From: Sphingomonas sp. GC_Shp_5
Lineage (GTDB): Bacteria > Pseudomonadota > Alphaproteobacteria > Sphingomonadales > Sphingomonadaceae
NCBI RefSeq assembly: GCF_026540855.1
Contig: NZ_JALNUP010000013.1
Coordinates: 47,271 to 111,270 of the forward strand
Direction: 5' to 3'
Length of the DNA: 64,000 nt
Part shown: piece by piece, positions 9,262 to 18,228 of the stretch
Numbering within the stretch: position 1 is the first letter of the stretch
Layout: the number at the start of each line of letters is the position of its first letter
Program-made: the position numbers and the translations under genes
Notes under the pieces: generated by a model
Told to the model about the DNA's origin: nothing
Seen by the model: only the letters and a program-made list of their open reading frames with translations
Database searches by the model: none

Positions 9262-9343
9262 CGTCATCCCGGCGAAGGCTGGGATCTTGCGCGGCAACGA
9301 CACGCAGACGTCGATTAACACACCAGCTTCCGCTGGGGTGACG
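9262..9343. repeat. REP/BIME-like inverted repeat element
   Basis: An 82-bp element between ribF and folA. It begins CGTCATCCCGGCGAAGGCT and ends with an inverted partner (CGCTGGGGTGACG), so the outer arms can pair; an inner hairpin ATCCC...GGGAT is also present. A close relative with better-preserved arms is at 16322-16402. This looks like a non-coding dispersed palindrome of the REP type. Confidence 0.6.
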
Positions 9344-9397
9344 GGCATATAGCTGGTGATCCAGCCCAGGCCCGGAACCATCGCCCCGGCCGGACCG

Positions 9398-9901
<504 letters not shown>

Positions 9902-10420
9902 TCACGCCGGGGCGTGGTCCTTCACCCATTGCTTGGGATCCTTGTCGACCACCGCGATGCCGTTGAGGTGGCTCGCCTCATAGGCGGCAAAGCGCACGCC
10001 GAGCTCGTGGCGCTCCTCGAGGCTCGCATGCTTGCGAAAATCGGTCAGGCCTTGGCGCTCCTCCTCCGCGAGGTGATCGCTATTGGCCTTGTTGCACGCG
10101 CCGACCGCCTCGAACCAAGCGTCCGAGCCGACCGGATGCTGGTCGACCGCCTCGCCGGTGTCGCGGATCTCGTTGTGATCCTCGATCGCGTCCTCGGTCT
10201 CCTCCGCCGCCGAGTCGGCATCGTTGCCGCCGGTGCCGATCTGCATCAGCCGCGGATAGAAGAAGCGCTCCTCCGCTTCGGCATGCGCATCGAGCAAATT
10301 CTTGAGCCGCGTCCACAAGGCCGACAGCGCCTCGGTGTCATGCGCGTCGATGCTGTCGATCTGCGCGAACAGCGCGCGCTGCTGGGCGTGTTCGTCGAGA
10401 ATGAGCTGCGTGATGTCCAT
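9902..10420 (-). CDS. Hemerythrin/HHE cation-binding domain protein
   Basis: 172 residues, helical throughout, with hemerythrin-like ligand motifs in order: DEHAQQRALF, LDAHAEAEERFFYP, IEDHNEIRD and SDHLAEEE. These would supply His/Glu ligands for a di-iron site. Such proteins are linked to oxygen or nitric oxide handling and iron homeostasis, but the precise role here is unknown. It sits between thyA and folA on the same strand. A good match to an extracytoplasmic-function EcfG-type promoter lies upstream, suggesting general stress control. Start chosen at MDITQLI; GAGGGAC lies just upstream. Confidence 0.85.
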   Translation of the reverse strand: MDITQLILDEHAQQRALFAQIDSIDAHDTEALSALWTRLKNLLDAHAEAEERFFYPRLMQIGTGGNDADSAAEETEDAIEDHNEIRDTGEAVDQHPVGSDAWFEAVGACNKANSDHLAEEERQGLTDFRKHASLEERHELGVRFAAYEASHLNGIAVVDKDPKQWVKDHAPA

Positions 10421-10451
10421 GATCGTCCCTCGGGCAAGATAGTGGACGATC

Positions 10452-10477
10452 AACCACGGCCGGTATGGCGCGGTTCC
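10452..10477 (-). promoter_or_regulatory. Putative EcfG (general stress sigma factor) promoter
   Basis: Reading the minus strand, GGAACC (10477-10472) is followed by a 16-base spacer and GGTT (10455-10452). The consensus known for alphaproteobacterial EcfG promoters is GGAAC-N16/17-(C)GTT. It lies 32 bases upstream of the hemerythrin-domain gene, a plausible transcription start distance. I looked by eye for similar sites upstream of the other stress-type genes in the window and did not find convincing ones. Confidence 0.5.
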
Positions 10478-10496
10478 TATTGCGGATGGCTCTCAC

Positions 10497-11291
10497 TCAG
10501 ACGGCGACGGCGGCCTTGATATGCGCTTGGGCCTCATAGCCGTGGAGTACGAAATCCTCCTGCTCATAGCTGTCGATGGCCGGTGGCGTGCGCAGGATCT
10601 CGAGCCGCGGCAGCGGCCCCGGGTTGCGGGTCAGCTGGGTGCGCGCCTGCTCGAGGTGGTTGAGGTAGAGGTGGCAGTCGCCCCCCGTCCAGATGAACTC
10701 GCCGACCTCGAGCCCGCATTGCTGGGCGAGCATGTGGGTGAGCAAGGCATAGCTCGCGATATTGAACGGCACGCCGAGAAAAATGTCGGCCGAACGCTGG
10801 TAGAGCTGGAGCGACAACTTGCCGTCGGCGACATGGGTCTGGAACAGGCAATGGCACGGCGCCAGCGCCATGGCGTGAAGATCGCCCGGGTTCCACGCGG
10901 AGACGATCTGGCGGCGCGAAGCCGGGTTGGTCTTGATCTGCTCGATCAGCTCGGCGATCTGGTCGATGTGGCGGCCGTTGGCGGCGACCCAGTCGCGCCA
11001 CTGCTTGCCATACACCGGGCCGAGATCGCCCGCCGCATCGGCCCATTCGTCCCAGATCTTGACGCTGCGCTCCTGCAGCCAGCGCACGTTGGTGTCGCCG
11101 CGCAGGAACCAGAGCAGCTCGACGATGATCGAGCGCAGGTGCAGCTTCTTGGTGGTCAGCACCGGAAAACCCTGGGCGAGATCGAAGCGCATCTGCGCCC
11201 CGAAGACCGAGAGGGTCCCCGTCCCCGTGCGGTCCATCTGCCTGGAGCCGCTGGTCAGGATACGGTCCATGAGGTCGAGATACTGGCGCAT
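10497..11291 (-). CDS. thyA: Thymidylate synthase
   Basis: 264 residues, identical in length to the Escherichia coli enzyme. The catalytic cysteine is Cys146 in LAPCHCLFQ, the same position as in E. coli. Other family landmarks: [11 protein letters not shown] near the N-terminus, LTTKKLH, the [10 protein letters not shown] segment, and the [20 protein letters not shown] segment (as [15 protein letters not shown]). It methylates dUMP to dTMP using methylene-tetrahydrofolate, producing dihydrofolate for FolA nearby. The start [12 protein letters not shown] matches the family; upstream in-frame sequence is rejected. Confidence 0.96.
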   Translation of the reverse strand: MRQYLDLMDRILTSGSRQMDRTGTGTLSVFGAQMRFDLAQGFPVLTTKKLHLRSIIVELLWFLRGDTNVRWLQERSVKIWDEWADAAGDLGPVYGKQWRDWVAANGRHIDQIAELIEQIKTNPASRRQIVSAWNPGDLHAMALAPCHCLFQTHVADGKLSLQLYQRSADIFLGVPFNIASYALLTHMLAQQCGLEVGEFIWTGGDCHLYLNHLEQARTQLTRNPGPLPRLEILRTPPAIDSYEQEDFVLHGYEAQAHIKAAVAV

Positions 11292-11368
11292 GGCGGGGGC
11301 GTACCGCGGCCGACGGCCTGCGATCAAGCCGCAGAATCGGATGCGTCTCCGATCGTGCTGCCGCGCCG

Positions 11369-11767
11369 ATGCGGGCAAGGCGATACGTGGACGCCCTCCC
11401 CCGCCTCGATACGGTCGCCGCCGCCAGCGCCCTGTTCGCGCCGCTGGCCGACAGCCGCGTCGAGCGCGCCGCGGCGGCGTTTCTTGATCCGCAATGGAGG
11501 TTGCTCGGCCGCCACGACACGCTCGGTGGCGACGATGCGGTGATGCCGTCGATCCGCGATCTCGTCCGTCAGGCGCTCCGCCTCGATGCCGCCAGGCTGA
11601 TCCTCGCCCACAACCATCCGAGCGGCAACCCGGAGCCGAGCCCCGCCGATCTCGCCTTCACCCGCACGCTCGCCAGGGTCCTCGCGCCGCTGGAGATCGC
11701 CCTGGTGGATCACCTGATCGTCACCCCGTCCGCGATCACCAGCCTGCGCGACCGCGGCCTGCTCTAG
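11369..11767 (+). CDS. RadC-like JAB/MPN domain protein lacking the HhH region
   Basis: 132 residues with an intact JAMM metal-binding signature: a Glu in [10 protein letters not shown], then [15 protein letters not shown] (His-x-His-Pro-Ser-Gly, distal Asp). Full-length RadC proteins are about 220 residues with an N-terminal helix-hairpin-helix region; here only the JAB domain is present. RadC's cellular role is unsettled, and loss of the DNA-binding-like part makes any repair role speculative. It is divergent from thyA. Its stop overlaps the methyltransferase stop on the other strand through a shared CTAG. Confidence 0.75.
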   Translation: MRARRYVDALPRLDTVAAASALFAPLADSRVERAAAAFLDPQWRLLGRHDTLGGDDAVMPSIRDLVRQALRLDAARLILAHNHPSGNPEPSPADLAFTRTLARVLAPLEIALVDHLIVTPSAITSLRDRGLL

Positions 11768-12498
11768 CGCAGCCGGCAGGCCTTGATCGCCGCCGGGTCC
11801 GGCCGCGGGCCGACCGCGCGGAAGGTCGCCATATAGCCACCGGCCGATGGCATTTCCGACACCGACTCCTGCCGATAACCCACTGCGGCGAATTCACAGG
11901 TGAGCAGCGCCGGCGGGGTGCCGTGATATTGCGGCAGGCGGTTGGCATCCACCACCACCACCAGCCCGTCGGGCTTCAGCGACGGGCGCATCCGCCACAG
12001 GAACTCATAAGGCTGGGCGATCTCATGGTACATGTGCACCATCAGCACCCGGTCGAAGCTCGCCGCCGGCAGCCGCGGATCGGCCGGCGCGCCGAGCCGG
12101 ACGCTGACATTGTCCAGGCTCTCGCGCGCCACCCGCTCGGCCAGCGCGTCGCGGACCTGCGCCACGATGTCCTCGGCGAGCACCCGGCCGTCCTTGCCCA
12201 CCCGCTGCGCCAGCCGGATGGTGTAATAGCCCTCGCCCGCGCCGATATCGGCGACGGTCATGCCCTTGGCGATGCCCGCCTTGCCCATCACCTCGCCGGC
12301 TTCGTTGAGGCGATCGCGCGCCTCCTCGTTAGACCAGCGCGACGACACGATCGAGGCCACCGGCCGGTCCGCCGCCGGAAACGGCCCCGGCTTGTCGGCG
12401 TCATGCTTGATCAGCGGCTTGGAACCGTCGCACGCGGCGAGCAGCAACAGCGTTCCGAGGGCGATCTGCCCGATACGCAAGGAGGGACTCGGCGTCAC
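11764..12498 (-). CDS. Class I SAM-dependent methyltransferase with a lipoprotein-type N-terminus
   Basis: 244 residues. The GTG start follows the prfB stop directly with no gap, so expression is probably coupled to prfB. The SAM-binding motif I is VADIGAGEGYYTIRLA, followed by AEDI and the motif-IV-like SFDRVLMVHMYHE, a clear Rossmann-fold methyltransferase. Unusually, residues 1-23 (SLRIGQIALGTLLLLAAC) form a signal peptide with a lipobox, predicting export and lipidation. The substrate is unknown, and a periplasmic methyltransferase would lack an obvious SAM supply. Its stop shares a CTAG with the convergent RadC-like gene. Confidence 0.82.
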   Translation of the reverse strand: MTPSPSLRIGQIALGTLLLLAACDGSKPLIKHDADKPGPFPAADRPVASIVSSRWSNEEARDRLNEAGEVMGKAGIAKGMTVADIGAGEGYYTIRLAQRVGKDGRVLAEDIVAQVRDALAERVARESLDNVSVRLGAPADPRLPAASFDRVLMVHMYHEIAQPYEFLWRMRPSLKPDGLVVVVDANRLPQYHGTPPALLTCEFAAVGYRQESVSEMPSAGGYMATFRAVGPRPDPAAIKACRLR

Positions 12499-13626
12499 TT
12501 AGTCAACGTCCTCGACCTCTACCGCCTCGCCAGTCACCCGCTGCGACAGCGCCGCCGCCATGAACGGATCAAGCTCGCCGTCGAGGACGTCGGAGGGGCT
12601 TGAGGAGGTGACGCCGGTGCGGAGGTCCTTCACCATCTGATAGGGCTGCAACACATAGCTGCGGATCTGATGACCCCAGCCGATATCGGTCTTGCTGGCG
12701 TTTTCGGCGTTGGCCGCTTCCTCGCGGATCTGCAGCTCGCGCTCGTAGAGCCGGGCGCGCAGCTGGTTATAGGCTTCCGCCTTGTTCTTGTGCTGCGAGC
12801 GCTGGTTCTGGCACTGCACCACGATCCCCGTGGGAATGTGGGTGATGCGCACCGCCGAATCGGTGGTGTTGATGTGCTGGCCGCCCGCACCCGAGGCGCG
12901 ATAGGTGTCGATCCGGAGGTCGCTCTCATTGTAGTTGACGTCAATATTGTCGTCGACCACCGGATAGACCCAGACGCTGGCGAAGCTGGTATGCCGCCGT
13001 GCCGCGCTGTCATACGGGCTGATCCGCACCAGCCGATGCACCCCGCTCTCGGTCTTGGCGAAGCCATAGGCGTTCTCGCCCTTCAGCAGCAGCGTCGCCG
13101 ACTTGATCCCGGCCTGTTCGCCCGAATGCTGATCGATCAGTTCCACCTTCATGCCGCGACGCTCGGCCCAGCGGGTGTACATGCGCTGGAGCATGCCCGC
13201 CCAATCCTGGCTCTCGGTGCCGCCGGCGCCGGCATTGACCTCGACATAGGTGTCGTTGCCATCGGCCTCACCGGCGAGCAGCGCCTGAACCTTGTCATGC
13301 TCGGCGCGGCGGGCGAGCGCGGCGAGGCTCTCCACCCCGTCCGCCTCCATCGCGGTGTCGCCTTCGGCCTCGGCCATCTCGATCAGCTCGACGGTGTCGT
13401 CGAGCTCGCTCTGGATCGCCCTGGTGGCGGTGATCGCCTCGTCGAGCCGGCGGCGCTCGCGCATCACCTCTTGCGCGGCCTTGGGATCGTTCCACAACGC
13501 CTGGTCCTCGACCCGGGCGTTGAGCTCGTCGAGCCGGCGGAGCGCGCGATCCCAATCGAGGAACCGGCGCAGCAGCGCCAGTGCATCGTTGATCTTGTCG
13601 ACATGGGCTTGCGCTTCGGCGCGCAT
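12499..13626 (-). CDS. prfB: Peptide chain release factor 2
   Basis: 375-residue class I release factor reading UGA and UAA. The GGQ peptidyl-hydrolysis motif is at residues 248-250 in SGAGGQHIN. The stop-recognition tripeptide position reads SPY ([14 protein letters not shown]) where the E. coli protein has SPF. The frame is continuous, so the autoregulatory +1 frameshift of many bacterial prfB genes is absent. Downstream landmarks [10 protein letters not shown] and [21 protein letters not shown] fit RF2. It follows mrcA by about 85 bases in the order amiC-mrcA-prfB. Confidence 0.95.
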   Translation of the reverse strand: MRAEAQAHVDKINDALALLRRFLDWDRALRRLDELNARVEDQALWNDPKAAQEVMRERRRLDEAITATRAIQSELDDTVELIEMAEAEGDTAMEADGVESLAALARRAEHDKVQALLAGEADGNDTYVEVNAGAGGTESQDWAGMLQRMYTRWAERRGMKVELIDQHSGEQAGIKSATLLLKGENAYGFAKTESGVHRLVRISPYDSAARRHTSFASVWVYPVVDDNIDVNYNESDLRIDTYRASGAGGQHINTTDSAVRITHIPTGIVVQCQNQRSQHKNKAEAYNQLRARLYERELQIREEAANAENASKTDIGWGHQIRSYVLQPYQMVKDLRTGVTSSSPSDVLDGELDPFMAAALSQRVTGEAVEVEDVD

Positions 13627-13710
13627 CGAAACTCTCCAATCAGGGTCGTCAGGCCAGCAACGACTGGCGGCAGGCCCGGCACAGGCCGGCTGACGTATAT
13701 GGGAATGCGG

Positions 13711-16224
13711 CTAGTAGATTCCGCCTTCCTTTTGCAAGAATTCGCTGTCGCGCGGCTCCGGTGCCTTGCGCACCGGCGCGGCAGTCACCGTCGGCGCGGG
13801 ACCGGCATGGCGCGCGGCGCGGCGCGGTTCGCTTTCCGGCTTGAACGCTTCCCAGATCACCGCCGCCTTAGGATCGCTGTCGGTGGGGAAAGTGCCGTAC
13901 ACCGGTCGGCCCGACGCGCGATCAATCCGCACCATGCGGATACCCGCCGGCGCGCGGAACGGCAGCTTCTCCAGCCCGTCATAGGCCTTGGCCGCGAACT
14001 CCTTGAAGATCGGCGCCGAGATCCGGCCGCCCTGGGCGTAGCCGCCGAGATTGGAGGGCGTATCATAGCCGAGGTACAGCCCGCCGATGAACTGCGGCGT
14101 GCCGCCGACGAACCACACGTCGGTGGGGCCGTTGGTGGTGCCGGTCTTGCCCATCATCGGCCGGTCGAGATCACGCAGCACCACTGCGGTGCCGCGCTGG
14201 ATCACACCCTCGGTGATGTGGACCATCTGATAGGCGGTCAGCGGGTTGATCACCTGGCGCATCCGCGATCCCGGCCGCGGCATCGCCTTGCCGTTCCAGT
14301 CGGCGGCATTGCAACCGTCACAGGCGCGCCAATTCTCCGGCCAGATCACCTTGCCGTGACGATCCTGGACGAAGTCGATCAGCGTCGGCGCATTGCCGCG
14401 CCCCTGGTTCTCGAGGATTGAATAAGCGTTGACCATCCGGCTCACGGTGGTTTCGCCGGCGCCGAGCGCGAACGACAAATAGGGCGGGTAATTGCCCACC
14501 CCCATCCGCTTGATCACGTCCACCACCTTGGGCATGCCGACGGTGGACGCCGCGCGCACCGTCATCAGGTTACGCGATTGCTCGATGCCCCAGCGCATCG
14601 TGTGCGCGCCCGAGCCGCCCTCATTGCCGAAGTTGACGAAGCACTTCTGCCCCAGATGCGCGCCCTGGTAGACGCAGAACGGCGCGTCCTGGATGATCGT
14701 CGCCGGGGTCATGCCATTCTCGAGCGCCGCCGAATAGACGATCGGCTTGATCGTCGAGCCCGGCTGGCGAAGCGCCTGGGTAGCACGGTTGAACGACTGG
14801 ATGCGGCTGTCGAACCCGCCCTGCATCGCCAGCACCCGACCAGTGCCCGGCTCCTCGACGACGAAGCCGCCCGAGATCTTGGGGATCGCCCGCAAGGCAA
14901 AGTCGCTGCCGTCGGGCGCCACCGCGATGATGTCGCCGACCTGGATCGCGCCAAATGCGTTGCCGCCCTTGCCACGCACCGGCATCTGCGCGCCCGAGCG
15001 CGGCAGGCTGCCGGTTTTGCCGTCGGCAAAGCCGAGGTCGATCGATGCCGACGAGCGCGCGGTGACGATCGCCGCGCGCCAGTCCTTGTAATCGAGACCG
15101 ACGTTGGTGTTGAGCAGCGCCTGCTGCCAATTGTCGCCATCGATCTCGACATGCCGCATCGGCCCATTCCAGCCGCGACCGCTGTCGAAGCGGATCAGCC
15201 CGTCGCGCAACGCCTCGGCGGCGAGATCCTGCAACCGGGTGTCGAGCGAGGTGCGCACCCACAGCCCGCCGGCATAGACGCTGTACGGTCCGTCGCGATC
15301 GGTCTCGCCGAACTTGTCGACCAGCTGCCGGCGCACCTCCTCGACGAAATAGCCGCCGACGCGCTCGAACTTCGGGGTGCGTCGCAGCACCGCGCCGAGC
15401 GGCTCGGCGACCGCGCCGTCATGCTGGGCCTGGTTGATGAAGCCGTTGCGCAGCATCTCGCCGAGCACATAGTTGCGTCGCTGCAGCGCGCGCTCGGTGT
15501 GGCGGAACGGATCGTAGTTGCTCGGCCCCTTGGGCAGGATCGCCAGATAGGCGAGCTGGGCGAGATCGAGCTCGTCCAGTTCCTTGTCGAAATAGGCATG
15601 GCCCGCTGCCTCGACGCCGAACGCGTTGCGGCCCAGCGCGATCTGGTTGAGGTACAATTCGAGGATCTGCTGCTTGGTCAGCGTATCCTCGATCTTCCAC
15701 GCGAGGATCGCTTCCTTGAGCTTGCGGCTCGGCGAATAGGCGTTGCCGATCAGCAGATTCTTGGCGACCTGCTGGGTGATGGTCGAGCCGCCCTTGGCGC
15801 GCCGACCGGTGCCGAACTTCGCCGCATAATCGATCACCGCGCCGGCGAGGCCCGGATAGTCGACGCCGTGATGCTCGAAGAAGGTCTTGTCTTCCGCCGC
15901 GAGGAAGGCGCGGACCAGCAGTGGCGGATATTCGGCGTAGGACAATTCGACCCGGCGCTCGCGGGCATAGGATTGGATCGGCACGCCATCGATGCCGCGC
16001 ACGTTGGTCGGCAGCGGCGGCTCGTAATTGCGCAACTGGTCCACCGATGGCAGCGCGCGCAGCACCGTCAGCCACAGGATCGCATAAGCGACCAGCGCCA
16101 GCACCGCGAGCGCGGCCAGTGCCTTGACCCACCAGCGCCCCCAGGCACGACTGGCCAGGCCCGGCGTGCCATCGGGGTCGCGGGTCAGCCTGAAGCGGTT
16201 GGTGCGGGGAGGATCGGACGCCAT
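13711..16224 (-). CDS. mrcA: Penicillin-binding protein 1A (bifunctional transglycosylase/transpeptidase)
   Basis: 837-residue class A PBP that polymerises and cross-links peptidoglycan in the periplasm. One transmembrane helix lies at about residues 33-55. The glycosyltransferase domain (GT51) shows AAEDKTFFEHHGVD with the catalytic Glu and GGSTITQQVAKN. The transpeptidase domain has the nucleophile Ser490 in PGSTIKP, then the SRN motif (QSRNLMTVRA) and KTGTTNG. An OB-like insert lies between the two domains. The C-terminal tail is basic and proline-rich. It lies between amiC and prfB on the same strand. Confidence 0.95.
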   Translation of the reverse strand: MASDPPRTNRFRLTRDPDGTPGLASRAWGRWWVKALAALAVLALVAYAILWLTVLRALPSVDQLRNYEPPLPTNVRGIDGVPIQSYARERRVELSYAEYPPLLVRAFLAAEDKTFFEHHGVDYPGLAGAVIDYAAKFGTGRRAKGGSTITQQVAKNLLIGNAYSPSRKLKEAILAWKIEDTLTKQQILELYLNQIALGRNAFGVEAAGHAYFDKELDELDLAQLAYLAILPKGPSNYDPFRHTERALQRRNYVLGEMLRNGFINQAQHDGAVAEPLGAVLRRTPKFERVGGYFVEEVRRQLVDKFGETDRDGPYSVYAGGLWVRTSLDTRLQDLAAEALRDGLIRFDSGRGWNGPMRHVEIDGDNWQQALLNTNVGLDYKDWRAAIVTARSSASIDLGFADGKTGSLPRSGAQMPVRGKGGNAFGAIQVGDIIAVAPDGSDFALRAIPKISGGFVVEEPGTGRVLAMQGGFDSRIQSFNRATQALRQPGSTIKPIVYSAALENGMTPATIIQDAPFCVYQGAHLGQKCFVNFGNEGGSGAHTMRWGIEQSRNLMTVRAASTVGMPKVVDVIKRMGVGNYPPYLSFALGAGETTVSRMVNAYSILENQGRGNAPTLIDFVQDRHGKVIWPENWRACDGCNAADWNGKAMPRPGSRMRQVINPLTAYQMVHITEGVIQRGTAVVLRDLDRPMMGKTGTTNGPTDVWFVGGTPQFIGGLYLGYDTPSNLGGYAQGGRISAPIFKEFAAKAYDGLEKLPFRAPAGIRMVRIDRASGRPVYGTFPTDSDPKAAVIWEAFKPESEPRRAARHAGPAPTVTAAPVRKAPEPRDSEFLQKEGGIY

Positions 16225-16321
16225 AAATCAGGGGCGGCGTGTAGCAGGTTCGCGTTGGCTTGCCACCCCGCGCACGCGGCAGACCGGATGGTCGTCGCGG
16301 CCAATGGGGACGTTGTTCTAG

Positions 16322-16402
16322 CCGTCGTCCCAGCGAACGCTGGGATCTTCCGCGGCTCCTGCCCGTCCTCGCCAGAGATCCCAGCTTTCGCTGGGATGAC
16401 GG
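16322..16402. repeat. REP/BIME-like inverted repeat element
   Basis: An 81-bp element whose first 28 bases (starting CCGTCGTCCCAGCGAACG) and last 28 bases are inverted copies with only a couple of mismatches. Each arm also contains its own hairpin (ATCCCAGC / GCTGGGAT). It is related to the element at 9262-9343. It lies in the 294-base gap between amiC and mrcA, next to the tandem array, and no gene is visible in that gap. Confidence 0.65.
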
Positions 16403-16406
16403 TTAT

Positions 16407-16508
16407 GGCGGGAGGACGCTGCTGGCGGGAGGACGCTGGTGGCGGGAGGACGCTGGTGGCGGGAGGACGCTGGTGGCGGGAGGACGCTGGTGGCGGGAGG
16501 ACGCTGGT
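16407..16508. repeat. Six-copy 17-bp tandem repeat (VNTR-like) 3' of amiC
   Basis: Six consecutive copies of GGCGGGAGGACGCTGGT. Copy 1 has a single C for G change; copies 2-6 are identical. The array starts 4 bases after the REP-like element and ends 10 bases before the amiC stop codon on the opposite strand. The near-perfect identity suggests recent expansion by slippage. No coding role is apparent, although a translated frame through it is open on the plus strand because 17-bp units in threes preserve frame. Confidence 0.9.
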
Positions 16509-16518
16509 GGCCCAGTCC

Positions 16519-17766
16519 TTACCGGCTCGCCATCTGCCGTGCGAAGTGCACCTCGACCGCTTTGGTGACGCTGTCCGCGATGCGCTGGCGCCCCTCGTCG
16601 CTGTCGAGGAAGGCGGAATCGATCGGGTTGGAGATATAGCCGGTCTCGAACAGGATCGAGGGCATGTCCGGCGCCTTAAGCACCATCAGCGAGGCCATGC
16701 GGTGGAAGTTGGGCTTGGTCGGGATCAATGGCTTGGCCTCGCGCCCGAGCAGCCGGGCGAAACTGGCCGAGGCGTTCATCGTCTCGCGCTGGGCGAGATC
16801 GATCAGGATCGACGACACGTCGGCGCCGGCATCGCCGAGATTGACCCCCGCGATGATGTCCGCTTTGTTCTCGCGGGTCGCGAGCCGCGCCGCTTCCTTG
16901 TCCGAGGCGACTTCGGACAGCGTGTACACCGACGCGCCGCTCGCGTCCGCCGAGCCGACGCTGTCGCAATGAACCGAGATGAACAGGCTGGCGTGAAGCC
17001 GTCGGGCGATGCCGAAACGTTCGCGCAACACCAGGAAGCGATCGTCGCTGCGGGTCAGCGCGACGCGAACCCGCCCGCTGGCGAGCAGATCGTCGCGGAT
17101 CGCCTTGGCGATCTTCAGCGTGACATCCTTTTCGCGCAGCCCGGTCACCGGGTTGATCGCGCCGGGATCCATCCCGCCATGGCCGGCGTCGATCACCACC
17201 AGCGGCCGGCCGTCCTCCCCCGCCACCTTGGGCAGGCGCATGCCCCGCGCCGGCGGCGGCACCGGTACCGACACCTTGTAGCGGGGCTTGGCCGCCCAGG
17301 CGCCGAGGTTGAACGGGAAGAAGCTCAACGGGCCGGCCGCGGTCGCCGCCGCGACGCCTGCGGCGGTCGCCGGCTTGAGCGACAGGGTGAACTCGCGCCC
17401 ATCGGGATCGAAGGCACCATCGCCGATCACCGCCGGCCGGGCGAGATCGAACACCACTCGGGTGCCTGTCGGCTGCCGGATCTGATGGATCGCGGTGACC
17501 ATGCCGTCGATCCGCGCGCGCACGCCGGGCTCGGCGTCCACCACGTCGAGCACGATCTGCCGGGTCGCGCCGAGCACCGTCCCCTGCGCGTCGCCGACGC
17601 GGCCGTCGAAGCGGATCACCACCGTATCGCCGGTCATGGCGATGCTCTTGATCACCGTCGCCGCCCAGGCGGGCGATCCCGTCAGCCAGCCGGCCACAAG
17701 AACAAGGAGCGCGAACACTCCACGTCCTTGCCGCGCAACGCTGCCGCCGGTCCAGTGAAAACCCAT
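16519..17766 (-). CDS. amiC: N-acetylmuramoyl-L-alanine amidase (AmiC type, Amidase_3)
   Basis: 415 residues. A signal peptide of about 35 residues (ending SPAWA-A) is followed by an AMIN domain (to about 130) and a C-terminal zinc-dependent Amidase_3 domain. Zinc ligands and catalytic residues are visible in DAGHGG, GLREKDV, SVHCDS and FETGYISN. It cleaves the amide bond between muramic acid and the stem peptide in the periplasm, mainly for daughter-cell separation. The ATG has GAGGGA about 8 bases upstream. It heads the amiC-mrcA-prfB group and is divergent from rne. Confidence 0.93.
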   Translation of the reverse strand: MGFHWTGGSVARQGRGVFALLVLVAGWLTGSPAWAATVIKSIAMTGDTVVIRFDGRVGDAQGTVLGATRQIVLDVVDAEPGVRARIDGMVTAIHQIRQPTGTRVVFDLARPAVIGDGAFDPDGREFTLSLKPATAAGVAAATAAGPLSFFPFNLGAWAAKPRYKVSVPVPPPARGMRLPKVAGEDGRPLVVIDAGHGGMDPGAINPVTGLREKDVTLKIAKAIRDDLLASGRVRVALTRSDDRFLVLRERFGIARRLHASLFISVHCDSVGSADASGASVYTLSEVASDKEAARLATRENKADIIAGVNLGDAGADVSSILIDLAQRETMNASASFARLLGREAKPLIPTKPNFHRMASLMVLKAPDMPSILFETGYISNPIDSAFLDSDEGRQRIADSVTKAVEVHFARQMASR

Positions 17767-18228
17767 GTCATTCCCTCTGCGCGACCGTCGAGGTCGTGCA
17801 GACAGGTAAGCCTTCCCGCCCCAACAGCGGGTTGCCCGGCACGGTTAACGCCCCGTTCGGCACGTTTTTGCCGCCGCGACCGGCAAAAGCCTGCCAGTTG
17901 CGGTATGGTGCGGGCAATGCTACCTGTTCAATCGCACCCGTGTATCGCACGCGTAACAATGTTGCGACGCATCGGTCTCAGCGCCTTGTCGGCGCTGGTT
18001 TTAACCAGGTTGAAACTCGCATGATGCACTTGTCCAACGTCCAGCTCCGCCCGGCCCTTGCCGGCGGGTGCGCGGGCGTGCGGGAGGGCGATGCCCCCCG
18101 ACGTGCATGGCGAGCAGACGCATCTTTGCCACCCCAGCGCGCCCGGCCGAGTTCCGGCGCTGCTCATCGTCGCGCGCCTGCCGAGGCTGCCAAGCCAGCC
18201 TCCTGCCGGCGCGCGTGGAGACTATTAC
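17767..18228 (+). other. 462-base gene-free interval: amiC/rne divergent promoters and rne leader
   Basis: There is no convincing coding frame on either strand. It must hold the divergent promoters of amiC and rne, and probably a long rne 5' untranslated region. A long leader is expected by analogy, since RNase E of other bacteria autoregulates through its own 5' leader. I cannot place the transcription start. Confidence 0.4.

Noticed and set aside
13500..13626. Programmed +1 frameshift in prfB
   Set aside because: The reading frame is continuous from the ATG through the GGQ motif; no in-frame UGA or slippery CUU UGA is present.
16407..16508. CRISPR array
   Set aside because: The repeats are directly adjacent with no spacers; no cas gene nearby. 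It is a simple tandem repeat.
14578..18024. 1148-codon open frame on the plus strand
   Set aside because: Antisense to mrcA and amiC, crossing two real genes and the tandem repeat; no recognisable domain.
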